This document shows, in pieces, positions 49,478 to 58,448 of a stretch of DNA of 64,000 nucleotides. This DNA comes from Priestia megaterium (GTDB lineage Bacteria > Bacillota > Bacilli > Bacillales > Bacillaceae_H): NCBI RefSeq assembly GCF_009497655.1, contig NZ_CP023318.1, positions 62,001 to 126,000 on the forward strand, in the 5' to 3' direction. Numbering within the stretch: position 1 is the first letter of the stretch; every line of letters begins with the position of its first letter. Both the position numbers and the translations under genes were made by a program. The notes under the pieces are model-generated. The model ran no database searches and was not told the DNA's origin. It was given only the letters and a program-made list of their open reading frames with translations.

Positions 49478-49615
49478 ATGAGTTCAATGTATCGACTTCC
49501 TTTAGTAAAACGATTTATCTTAAAATTAAAAATGGGAAATTATTCATTTAATAAAGAATTTGATTTTGATTTAGACAATTTTATAAGGAAGAGGAGATTA
49601 TTTGATAAAAGCTAA
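49478..49615 (+). CDS. Possible small basic leader protein, 45 residues
   Basis: A frame MSSMYRLPLVKRFILKLKMG... ends 14 bases inside the next gene. The ribosome site is weak. It could be a translationally coupled partner of the GHKL gene, or chance. Confidence 0.25.
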   Translation: MSSMYRLPLVKRFILKLKMGNYSFNKEFDFDLDNFIRKRRLFDKS

Positions 49616-51824
49616 TGTTGGTGTTCATAATAGGGAAAAATTTGAGTTGGATAGTGGTAAACGTAATATAGGGTTTAAATTTTCAGAGGCAATAATGGAG
49701 TCAACTGATGATTCATTCGATGCTTCAATTTCACCTTCAAACTTAGGTGCTCCTACAATTATAGAAATATATGTGAGTGAAGAAGAATATGAAGAATATA
49801 CAGAAGATGGAAATGTGAATAAATCTAAAAGGTACTCTTATTCAATTTTGGATAATGGTCCAGGAGTATGTGTGGACAATGTATTTGAATTTGGACAAAA
49901 TAAAAATGATAGATTTACTGATTTAAACGCACTTAATACTTTAAATGGATTATACCACTACGGCTTGTCTTCACATCTAAATGTAGGAACAAAGCTATAT
50001 TTTTATTCTAGAGAGACAGATAGGGATTGGAGTCTTAATTGTTTAGAGGCTAGCGATATTACAGATGAAGTATATACTTATAAGAAAGAAGCAAAACCTA
50101 ATATTGAAGTAGACAATCAGCAACTAGATTTAGATGATTTCGATTTTTTTGTCAGAACTGTTGTTCAAGTCAAAGGTGTACGGAAGTCTGAGGTAGAAGA
50201 AAAGAATTTAGAGGAACTTGTTAAAAATCTAATAAAACAATTCGGAGTAACTTACAAACACTATATTCAAAGAGGAAATAAAATTTTTATTAACGGTACT
50301 GAAGTAAGAGGTATCGATCCGTTTTTATGTGAGAAGGAATACAAAGAGAGAGGTATCAGTTCAGATTTATTTCATAAATTTAATATAACTCTAAGAGAGT
50401 TACTAGAGCAAGAAGATGCTATAGTAAAACAGAAAATATTAAATAATTATGGTAAATTATTTAATAGTAATGAAGAGCTATTAAATGAATCAATAAACGT
50501 AAGTATGTATGAATTATGCTCTGATTTTCTAGATCGTAGTTTTAAAAGTAAGATAGCTGAAGAAATGTCACACTGCCTATTACCCTCAATTATGGATTCA
50601 GGTTTTTATATTAAAAGAAACCATCGATATATAGGTAGAGCTGCGAAAATATTGGATATTTGCAAAAACCATAACTCTTACAACTACTTTAGAGCAGAAA
50701 TATCTTTCTCACCTATATTTGATATGTTTTTTGGAATTCAAATAAACAAGAATAAATATGATATTAAAAGCTCTTTAGCTTCACTGATGATAAAAAAAAT
50801 AAATCTAGAGACAAAAGGAAAAAATATACCTAATTACTTAAAAACTCGCGAAAAGGATTCGATTAAACAAAATTCTTTAACATTATTATCCAAATTAATA
50901 GTAAAAGCTCACGAGCTTGAAAAATATATTTATCAATTAGATATCGTTCGCGCTGAAGCTCGTGAAAGAGGTATAGATTCAGATTTAATATTGGAAGCAA
51001 GAGAATTTATGGAAAGCTCAGAAAAATTTAATCAATATCTTACTGGATTAACAAATGAATATGATGACCTTTTAAAATTGAATGAAGTTGAAACTAATAT
51101 AGTTCAGGATGCTCTCAATGAAGCAAAAAAACTATTCCAAAATGCTACAGAAATTATAATGAGAATAAAAAATGCCATTTCATTGAGAGATGAACAATTA
51201 ATAGAACCTGCAAATTTATTAAAAAATCGTGTACGTGTTGCTGCTAATACTAATCGTAGGTTAATAGGAAATGAAGACTTCGATTATTTGAATGCATTTA
51301 AAGGCTTTATACTCGAACCCTTAAATGAAGTTCAAACTTATGGTGTATTGTATAATATACTACATCACTTTCCCAACGAATTTGAATTTATACTATTAGA
51401 TTACAGTGAGGATAAAGGAATTGATTGTGTAGTAAAGATAAGAGACGCTGAACTATATAATAATTTAAACCTAAAGGCTCGCTTTGAAAATCAATGGGAA
51501 CTTGATTGGGATGAATACCTTAATAATAATAAAGGAGCATTTTCTTTTGTTGAGCTAAAGTATAAGCTAGGCGCTAAAGAGGATTTGGGACATTCATTAA
51601 CCCTAGTTTCACACTTAATATGCTGGGATTTTCATGAAAACAACCTTGATGAGTTCAAAGCTGTAGATGGAAAATATAAGCTCTCTAATGACAAGCGTTA
51701 CTTGTTCCACAAAGACAAAATGAAAAAAGTCAAAGTGATTTGCTTGAGAGAAATGGTTGAAAGGCTGATTGGAGAAGAATTTTATGCATCAAAGGATTAT
51801 TTTAATAGTTATTTGAGTCGATGA
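49602..51824 (+). CDS. GHKL ATPase with C-terminal PD-(D/E)XK-like domain
   Basis: A TTG start behind AAGAGGAGATTAT. The 740-residue protein has a Bergerat-fold ATPase at the N-terminus: FSEAIMESTDDSFDA near 28-42 (the ExxDNxxDA box), ILDNGPGV near 82-89 (DxGxG) and YHYGLSSHLNVG near 121-132. A helical middle follows. The last about 140 residues contain LLDYSEDKGIDCVVKI near 605-620 and FSFVELKYKLG near 650, a D...ExK arrangement of PD-(D/E)XK nucleases. The combination suggests an ATP-gated nuclease in anti-phage or anti-plasmid defence. A long hairpin terminator follows at 51907. Confidence 0.75.
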   Translation: MIKANVGVHNREKFELDSGKRNIGFKFSEAIMESTDDSFDASISPSNLGAPTIIEIYVSEEEYEEYTEDGNVNKSKRYSYSILDNGPGVCVDNVFEFGQNKNDRFTDLNALNTLNGLYHYGLSSHLNVGTKLYFYSRETDRDWSLNCLEASDITDEVYTYKKEAKPNIEVDNQQLDLDDFDFFVRTVVQVKGVRKSEVEEKNLEELVKNLIKQFGVTYKHYIQRGNKIFINGTEVRGIDPFLCEKEYKERGISSDLFHKFNITLRELLEQEDAIVKQKILNNYGKLFNSNEELLNESINVSMYELCSDFLDRSFKSKIAEEMSHCLLPSIMDSGFYIKRNHRYIGRAAKILDICKNHNSYNYFRAEISFSPIFDMFFGIQINKNKYDIKSSLASLMIKKINLETKGKNIPNYLKTREKDSIKQNSLTLLSKLIVKAHELEKYIYQLDIVRAEARERGIDSDLILEAREFMESSEKFNQYLTGLTNEYDDLLKLNEVETNIVQDALNEAKKLFQNATEIIMRIKNAISLRDEQLIEPANLLKNRVRVAANTNRRLIGNEDFDYLNAFKGFILEPLNEVQTYGVLYNILHHFPNEFEFILLDYSEDKGIDCVVKIRDAELYNNLNLKARFENQWELDWDEYLNNNKGAFSFVELKYKLGAKEDLGHSLTLVSHLICWDFHENNLDEFKAVDGKYKLSNDKRYLFHKDKMKKVKVICLREMVERLIGEEFYASKDYFNSYLSR

Positions 51825-51906
51825 AGTAATTTACTATTAAAGAGGAGTGGTTTGTAGAAAATAACCAATAAAAAATGGTCGTAATAACTAAGGAAGATAA
51901 CTCATA

Positions 51907-51965
51907 ACAATAAAATGTTAAAAGGCCTGCATTATCTTTATGCAGGTTTTTTAACATTTTATTGT
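51907..51965 (+). terminator. Very long terminator hairpin
   Basis: 26-nt arms starting ACAATAAAATGTTAAAA pair with only two G-U positions around a 7-nt loop. Confidence 0.8.
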
Positions 51966-52090
51966 CTTAATAAAGTAGTATCAAGCAAGTGAAGTTTTCA
52001 TAGGAATATTGTTTAATTTATAATATAACTGGCCATTTGTTTGAAATAGTATAAGCAGGAATAAGTTAACTGTTAATTACGGAGGACAAC

Positions 52091-53216
52091 ATGAGATTTG
52101 AATATGAGGAATTACATTCTGCCCCTCTTCTCATAAATTCAATTTATGAGGGGGGGAGAAAAAAGAATACTGCCGCAGAGGATCCTTTAACAAAATTGTT
52201 CAAAGTAAAAGGATTTATTAAAAGTGTAGGCAATAGAGGTGGATTTAGAAAATCCAGAAAAAAATGGTAAAGTTACTAATGAAATAGCATATAGTGTTAT
52301 TTTTTCATCAAAAAAATGAAAGAATGGCCAAACACATATGACAAATCGACGGATACGTTTATATATTATGGAGACAATAGGGAGCCAGAAAACAATTATT
52401 TAAATACTAAACAAAAAGGAAACGCATGGCTAAAAAATATTTTTGAAAAGGCCTATGGAACCCTTGAAACTAGAAAAACAATTCCCACTATGTTTGTTTT
52501 TGAATCTACAGGTATTGGATTAAATGTAGAATTTTTAGGAGTTGCTGTACCTGGTGCAGAGGGGAAAACAATTAATCAATCGTTGAAGCTTGAAACACAT
52601 GGTGAATCTCAAAATCAGTTTCAGAATTATAAAGCTCAGCTTACAGTAATAGACATTGAACCTGAGGGTATAAGTAGAGATTGGTTAGCCCAGTTAAAAG
52701 ATATTAATGGAGATACACTAAAATATGCCCCTAAAGAATGGGTGAGTTTTATAAAAAAGGGTCCTGATGGCGCTAAGGCAATAAAACCTGAAAATGTAGT
52801 AACTATTGATGATACTATAGAAGTAGTATTCGAAAGTGAAAAGCAATATCTTCAAAAAGTTAGAACCACTCAAGCGAAATTTCGTGAGTGTCTTTTGAAG
52901 GAAGCAATAACTTGTAAAGTGTGCGGAATGAATATTCAAAAATTATTAGTAGCAAGCCATATTAAACCGTGGAAGGATTCAAATGATATTGAGCGAGTAG
53001 AATTTCTTTAATGGGTTCTTATTGTGCCCTTCCCATAATGCAATTTTTGATGCTAGGTATATATCTTTTAATAATAAAGGGGATATAATACTCTCCGACC
53101 TTTTAAACAACGAACATAAGGATTTACTTCACCTTAATAAAACCGTAAAAATAAGACTTAATCCTAGGCACATTCCTTACATGAATTGGCATAGGGAAAA
53201 AGTTTTTAAGAAATAA
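52091..53216 (+). pseudogene. HNH endonuclease-like restriction gene, frameshifted
   Basis: Starts well (GGAGGACAAC, then MRFEYEELHSAPLL) but needs three frame changes: near 52240, at the A7 run near 52312, and near 53010. Joined, the product has a domain reading NEIAYSVIFSSKKMKEWPNT and ends with an HNH domain: CKVCGMNIQKLLVASHIKPW, then after the last shift GFLLCPSHNAIFDARYI. Intact relatives are HNH restriction enzymes. Either a decayed defence gene or sequencing errors at homopolymers. Confidence 0.75.
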
Positions 53217-53249
53217 AAAAATCAAAGAGATAAACATCTTTGATTTTTA
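53215..53249 (+). terminator. Terminator of the HNH-like gene
   Basis: AAAAAATCAAAGA and TCTTTGATTTTT arms. Confidence 0.7.
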
Positions 53250-53529
53250 GATATTTTGATTAGATAATAAATTAGATTAAAACGTTAGTGACTTACTAAG
53301 AAGTATTAATAGCGTACTATTTTAATACAGATAATATGGATTTTACTATTTATCTTAAGGTTAAAGCCTTATTAAAATTCTTATAAATAAAATCCTTATT
53401 CAAAATGAAACAAGTTTCTCTTGTATCTTGAAGAAACGGCTTATATCCCCCGGACCCTTACCTTTTGAAAAGGTAATAAGATTAAGTCTAAGACTATTCT
53501 TTTTACTTAGGGCCGCAGTAAGAAACTTA

Positions 53530-53670
53530 CTAATGTTGTTTGTTTCAATAACTTCTTTTATCATATGGTTTAATCATGTACGGACCCATAGGACAACTTA
53601 TTATATGAATCCAATTGAATATAGAATGAGGTACCTTAAAGAACTGTCTAGTTTAGTGTTGACATACTAA
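53530..53670 (+). pseudogene. IS3-family transposase, C-terminal fragment
   Basis: IIWFNHVRTHRTTYYMNPIE followed by YRMRYLKEL resembles the C-terminal end of IS3/IS150-type OrfB transposases (YNxxRxHxxL...PxEYR). The rest of the element is missing; upstream codons in the same frame look non-coding. It sits between the HNH remnant and the TIR operon. Confidence 0.65.
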
Positions 53671-53677
53671 ATCATCA

Positions 53678-54700
53678 TTAAACTATAATGTATTCTTTGA
53701 CCTTACCTTCTATAAATTCACTTATTTTCCTAGGGGTATATTCGTTTGCACTAATATATCCTGTTGTAGATTTAATCCCTGGAATTTCAGTTTCATCTAA
53801 ACGAATGGGTAATATATACTCTGCTTTTTCTTCAAAGGCTCTGGCTTGGGCACTTTCTCTTTCATGATTTGTCCAAACTTTTTTTTTGTAATTTTTCGAC
53901 AGAAACATTACACAATACATTGATTTATTTCTATAAATATCATCTAAATGTGAATATAAATCCTTTCCCCACAAAGAAACAACCTCATATTTATCATAAA
54001 AAACTTTGATACCACTGCTTTTTAAAGTATCAGCTATTTCATAAACATACTTTCTATCTTCTCCCGCAAATGATAAAACAACATCATATTCCCAAGCTTT
54101 CATGTTGGTTCTTTCCATTTTCTCATGATTCTCAAAAAAAGTACTCTTATCAAATGGTATTTTAAAATATGTATTTCTTCCGTTTTCAGAGACCTTAATC
54201 TTAATACGTTCATTTTGCTGGATCCCTAAATGAAGATTATTACTATTATTGTCATCAAGGCATAGAATTAATATATACTCTTGACAAACTTGCTGTAACC
54301 ATTGGTCTCCACCTACAATATAAGAATGTACGTTAAGTGAAACCGACTCTTCATTTTGTTCAAAATAATCAAACTTGTTTAATTCTGCAATAAGTTCGTT
54401 AAGTAAACCTAACTCTTCAACCCTATAAAATTCATCTCCAATTTCCTCGTTATAAAAAAAGAAATCGTTGATATTTAAGCTTTTATTTCTAAACTGTCCT
54501 GAAGCTGTAAAAAATCCACAATTGATATGTATACAAGAATCATATTTGTCTATAATGCTTAATTCATACCCCCAATATTGACCTTGTGTAAAGGGTATTT
54601 CTTCATAGTATTGAAGTTTATTAAAAAAGTTATTCTCTGTAATCTCTTTTAATTTTTTTTTAAGTCCTTCCAATGCAACTTTAAATTCAGCTTGCGTCAT
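53678..54700 (-). CDS. TIR-domain protein with novel N-terminal domain
   Basis: A 340-residue protein behind GGAGGGGTTTTT. Residues 1-200 form an acidic, aromatic-rich domain not recognised. Residues about 205-335 are a TIR domain: YDVVLSFAGEDRKYVYEIADTL, GIKVFYDKYEVVSLWGKDL, MFLSKNYKKKVWTNHERESA with the likely catalytic Glu in NHERESA, and ILPIRLDETEIPGI. Bacterial TIR domains cleave NAD+ or make signalling ADP-ribose derivatives. It is the last gene of a three-gene minus-strand operon with a second TIR-like protein and a membrane protein. Confidence 0.88.
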   Translation of the reverse strand: MTQAEFKVALEGLKKKLKEITENNFFNKLQYYEEIPFTQGQYWGYELSIIDKYDSCIHINCGFFTASGQFRNKSLNINDFFFYNEEIGDEFYRVEELGLLNELIAELNKFDYFEQNEESVSLNVHSYIVGGDQWLQQVCQEYILILCLDDNNSNNLHLGIQQNERIKIKVSENGRNTYFKIPFDKSTFFENHEKMERTNMKAWEYDVVLSFAGEDRKYVYEIADTLKSSGIKVFYDKYEVVSLWGKDLYSHLDDIYRNKSMYCVMFLSKNYKKKVWTNHERESAQARAFEEKAEYILPIRLDETEIPGIKSTTGYISANEYTPRKISEFIEGKVKEYIIV

Positions 54701-54777
54701 TAAAAACCCCTCCTACATTTTCGAAAATCACTATTAAAAGGACAACTCCAGAGACCTTATCTTTAATTCTAGTTTAA

Positions 54778-55590
54778 TTATCTGTTCCTTATTTTAAAAA
54801 CCTCATTATATAAAACTCCACAAATATCATATAAAATATCCAGAGGATGTAGAGTAACTCTTTGAGGGCGGTTTTTAAATGATAATTGCACGATTTGTAA
54901 CCATTTCTCAAGATCAGTTTGACTTATTTTTTTAAGATGATCCATTCGAACATCATATGTAATAGTTAAACTTTTATATTCTTGACCTTCTTCAAATTTC
55001 CCTTTCTTTAGGATTTTATGATGTCGCTCTGGTGGAATTCTTCTGAGTGTTTGGCTCAAAGCTAGCTCTGTATATATCCAGGGGGACATAGTTTGATTTA
55101 TTACTTCTGTAGTAATTAGAGACTTAGGAGTATTTAAAAATACCATACATTCAGTCTTATCAATCATATTTATTAAAGCTGTAGTAAGCATTGCATGAAC
55201 ATGACTAGTAGAATAATTCCTCTTCTCGTATATGTAAGCTGTTTTATTATCGTTTTGACAATATTCATCATCAATCTGTTTTAAAAGATTATTAGCAAAT
55301 CCCCAAACACACGAGTCAATAAATACGTTTAATCCAAATTCTTGATGGAGGAAACCTGCCAATCCTATAGCCTTATCTCTATCTGCATGGGAATGGGACA
55401 AAAAGATATCAGCTTCTACTTCTGGAAACCAATTATTTTGCATTCTTGTACCGTTTATACTTCCATCTTCTGATATAAATTCTTCAAATCCTCTTCTAAT
55501 ATCTTGTTTGTTTTTTTTAAAGATGTTTTCACCAATATTCTTGTAACCTACAAACATTGTAGACGTTTCTAAATTAAATCCTGTAAACAT
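54778..55590 (-). CDS. TIR-like protein, 270 residues
   Basis: An ATG behind GGGGGAGAATT. The core EADIFLSHSHADRDKAIGLAGFLHQEFGLNVFIDS begins near 59, and SPWIYTELALSQTLRR near 168 carries the expected Glu. The sequence between them is longer than usual (an insertion of about 50 residues), and a C-terminal helical extension of about 90 residues follows. It resembles TIR proteins that produce or sense nucleotide signals. It is 77 bases before the second TIR gene. Confidence 0.85.
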   Translation of the reverse strand: MFTGFNLETSTMFVGYKNIGENIFKKNKQDIRRGFEEFISEDGSINGTRMQNNWFPEVEADIFLSHSHADRDKAIGLAGFLHQEFGLNVFIDSCVWGFANNLLKQIDDEYCQNDNKTAYIYEKRNYSTSHVHAMLTTALINMIDKTECMVFLNTPKSLITTEVINQTMSPWIYTELALSQTLRRIPPERHHKILKKGKFEEGQEYKSLTITYDVRMDHLKKISQTDLEKWLQIVQLSFKNRPQRVTLHPLDILYDICGVLYNEVFKIRNR

Positions 55591-55922
55591 AATTCTCCCC
55601 CTATATTAACCTTCAATAATAATATTAACATGTAAAATACGGATATTTATACAATATTTTATATTTTTGAATCTTTTATAAAATTTAAATTCATTACTTA
55701 TATATAATTTTAGGGTACTAATATCAGGGAGAAAAACAAGTACTTTTACATAGGTCTACAAGTAAATAAACTTTGAGTTGACCGGCAGTTCCTCTCCTAA
55801 GGCTTATGCCAAATCAAATACAAAAAAACACGAACCATTTAAGGAACATGTTTTTTCTTTAAAATAAAACAAATAATTAAATTGAGCACTTAAGCAAAGG
55901 CCCTAAAAGAAAAATTTTGAAC

Positions 55923-56330
55923 TTAACTAGGGAAAATTAACATAGCTAATAAGATAACTACTAGGAGGGGAATGTAAAATAAACTTAGTGTTGTAGAAAA
56001 CGTAACCTTAAGCCATGATTTAACCTCATCTTTACAGACATAAGCATTCATATTATAATCAATTGCTTCTTCTTCTCTGCCTCTAACCCTATCGTAGAGT
56101 TTTCTATATAACTTTTCTTGCCATAGAAAAAAACCATCTAAAAACCAGAAAAAAACTACTGGAATATAGGCCACTATTAAGTACCGTGAATCCATTTCAG
56201 AGACGTTTGCAAAAGCAAAAATACCAACTAAAATAGTGACGGACCACCCTTTTAAAAAAAAGGAATTTTGAGCCATTCTTGTTATAACGGCTTGAATAAA
56301 TTCTAGATGTTTAATTTTATTTTCATTCAT
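55923..56330 (-). CDS. Small polytopic membrane protein, likely effector of the TIR operon
   Basis: A 135-residue protein behind GGGGAGAAAAGAT. Helices at about 27-41, 48-68 and 107-132 surround a charged cytoplasmic loop (WQEKLYRKLYDRVRGREEEAID). The N-terminal KHLEFIQAVITRMAQNSFFLKGWSVTI is characteristic of small conserved membrane proteins often seen near TIR genes. As first gene of this cluster it could be the pore-forming effector or the phage sensor. The gap to the next gene is about 330 bases, so separate promoters are possible. Confidence 0.75.
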   Translation of the reverse strand: MNENKIKHLEFIQAVITRMAQNSFFLKGWSVTILVGIFAFANVSEMDSRYLIVAYIPVVFFWFLDGFFLWQEKLYRKLYDRVRGREEEAIDYNMNAYVCKDEVKSWLKVTFSTTLSLFYIPLLVVILLAMLIFPS

Positions 56331-56755
56331 ATCTTTTCTCCCCTATACATTAAAAAAATAAGACAAAATATTTAACCATTCTTCAAGAGTCAAGAACTTA
56401 CCTTTCTAATCCTAAACAAATGAACTAGGAATGTCATCCAGCATACTCAGTACCTTCATAATATGTATTTAATATCTGTTTGTAAAAAAGGTAATACATC
56501 GACAGCTATTAAAATGGCCTAATTCTCAAGGCATCCATTTAAAATTGATATAGTTATCTATAACAGTGAAAACTAAGCACTCATACTGCTCCATTCGACT
56601 TCTTGAGCTCTCAGCAGTTTACTTATTAACATATGATTTATCTAGTTCTTTGCCATCTATTCAATCTCTATATACAGTATACCCTAACTCCAACATAGTA
56701 AAAACAAAAGACAAAGCAGCTAATATTAAGTTTGAAGCTTTGCCTTTAACTATAA
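56331..56755. other. Intergenic stretch, about 420 bases
   Basis: Between the TIR unit's promoter side and the methyltransferase 3' end. An open frame at 56566-56784 has no site and overlaps the methyltransferase; no gene is called. Confidence 0.5.
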
Positions 56756-58015
56756 CTACTTTGGAATCTCTTGAGCTTCCATAGCATATATCTGGTTAAT
56801 TTTATTACCCATTTTCTCTACTAAACCGACTACTAAGGCATTCCCCATGCAAAAATACCTGACTCTATCTGTTAATCCCTCCGTCCAATCTGGAGGAAAG
56901 TCATTTAATAATTCACATTCAACAGGTGTTAAAACACGCAAACGCTTAGTGTCCAAATCTTTAACTACATGGGTACTACGGTTCTTTGTGGCTTCACTGG
57001 TAAGCATAGTTCTTCCAGAGATATCTAAATCATCGGGAAATTTCATTCCGCCCTCAGAATAAGTATAAACATGACCGGAACTTGAAGTTCTTTCAATACG
57101 TTTAGGTCCTTTAAGGTAAGTAAAATGTTCCAATGTTGTTTTCCCATTCTTTCCTATTTCATCACCATCAACGTAATATTTTTCATCTACTACTTGATAA
57201 TCTCTAGCTTTGATTAAAACGTCTCTTAGCGTAATTGGTGAGACTGATTGAGGGACAACTTCTTCAGTGTGAAATTTACCATTTCTCATTATACCTGCAT
57301 TCCTAAAGGTTGCTGTGAAAGTATCTGATACTTCTACAATATCTTTAGGTAACACAGTATTTGTTACGGAATGCTTTAAAGAAGTTCCAGTTATCGGAAA
57401 TTCACTGCTGAAAAATCCATTTTCCTGAATACTTTCTTGCAAAGAATAATTCAACTGCGTTTTCGCATAGTTAGTATTGTTTCTGTATGCAAAAATAAAA
57501 ATTCTTCGTCTTCTTTGTGCAAATCCGTAATCAGCAGCGTTGATAACTCTCCATTCCACAAAATAACCTGCATCTCTAAAGCTTGCTAGCATAACAGCAA
57601 AGTCTCTTCCACGCAACTTAGAAGGTGATTTTAATAATCGATCAACGTTTTCTAGCAATACAAACTTGGGTTTATGATGATTTACTATCCTCATGATTTC
57701 CCAAAATAGTACACCCTTCTTTCCTTGTATTCCTGATTCTCCACTTAACGAACGTGCAACAGAGTAATCTTGACAAGGGAATCCTCCTACTAGTAAATCA
57801 TGTTTAGGTATATCTTTTTCCTCATCTACTGTAGCGATATCCTCATTGCTGTGAATTCCTTTATCTTCAAATCTTTTACTATAGACTTCAAACGCATGCT
57901 GTACTTTTTTTGAGGGTTCCCACTGATTGCCCCATACTATATTAAAACCGCCTTGACGCTCCAATCCAACTCTGAACCCCCCAACGCCTGCGAATAATTC
58001 TACTACATCTATCAT
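56756..58015 (-). CDS. C5-cytosine DNA methyltransferase, Sau3AI-type
   Basis: The start at 58015 (MIDVVELFAGVGGF) has GGAAAGGA 11 bases before; a start at 58027 would overlap that site. The 419-residue enzyme has all C5 motifs: I (ELFAGVGGFRVGL), IV (GGFPCQDYSVARS, catalytic Cys), VI (LLENVDRLL), VIII (FAQRRRRIFIF) and X (FCMGNALVVGLVEKM). The wording WGNQWEPSKKVQHAFEVY and RLLKSPSKLRGRDF is that of M.Sau3AI relatives, which methylate GATC. It protects host DNA from the linked restriction functions. Confidence 0.92.
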   Translation of the reverse strand: MIDVVELFAGVGGFRVGLERQGGFNIVWGNQWEPSKKVQHAFEVYSKRFEDKGIHSNEDIATVDEEKDIPKHDLLVGGFPCQDYSVARSLSGESGIQGKKGVLFWEIMRIVNHHKPKFVLLENVDRLLKSPSKLRGRDFAVMLASFRDAGYFVEWRVINAADYGFAQRRRRIFIFAYRNNTNYAKTQLNYSLQESIQENGFFSSEFPITGTSLKHSVTNTVLPKDIVEVSDTFTATFRNAGIMRNGKFHTEEVVPQSVSPITLRDVLIKARDYQVVDEKYYVDGDEIGKNGKTTLEHFTYLKGPKRIERTSSSGHVYTYSEGGMKFPDDLDISGRTMLTSEATKNRSTHVVKDLDTKRLRVLTPVECELLNDFPPDWTEGLTDRVRYFCMGNALVVGLVEKMGNKINQIYAMEAQEIPK

Positions 58016-58448
58016 AAATACGAACATCCTTTCCTATTAACACGTATTCTCATTATAAATGGTTTCAATTGAATAATGAACAAGAATTAATTTTCGAAAT
58101 TATTAGGATATTCGCTAATAATAATTATCATCTATAATAAAAAAGCCAAACATTATTAATGCAACATTCAAGAGAAAGAAGAGTATTTATGTAATTGAGC
58201 ATAACTTTGTTAAGTAACAGATACGGTTGTTTGCTCATTTTATGATAAAATAGAACTAGTTATAGACTATTATTTGTAGTTGATATCTAAGTAAATATGA
58301 AACTCTAAAAGTATAGTTTAACTAGATAAAAGTGTATCCTATAATTATTTTGGACAAAGTGATTAGTTGAGGGAAAATAAACATCACCCAGGAGAAATAA
58401 ATAAGTGATACATTGATAAATAGAGTGTGTATGGGGAGATATATTAAA
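58016..58448. other. Divergent promoter region, about 430 bases
   Basis: AT-rich spacer between the methyltransferase and the ParB-like gene that should hold both promoters. No clear dyad operator was found. Confidence 0.5.

Noticed and set aside
55925-55960. AATTAACATAG as a dif-like arm
   Set aside because: Lies within the 3' end of the membrane protein gene and has no partner arm.
56566-56784. Plus-strand frame of 72 residues
   Set aside because: No site and overlaps the methyltransferase 3' end antisense.
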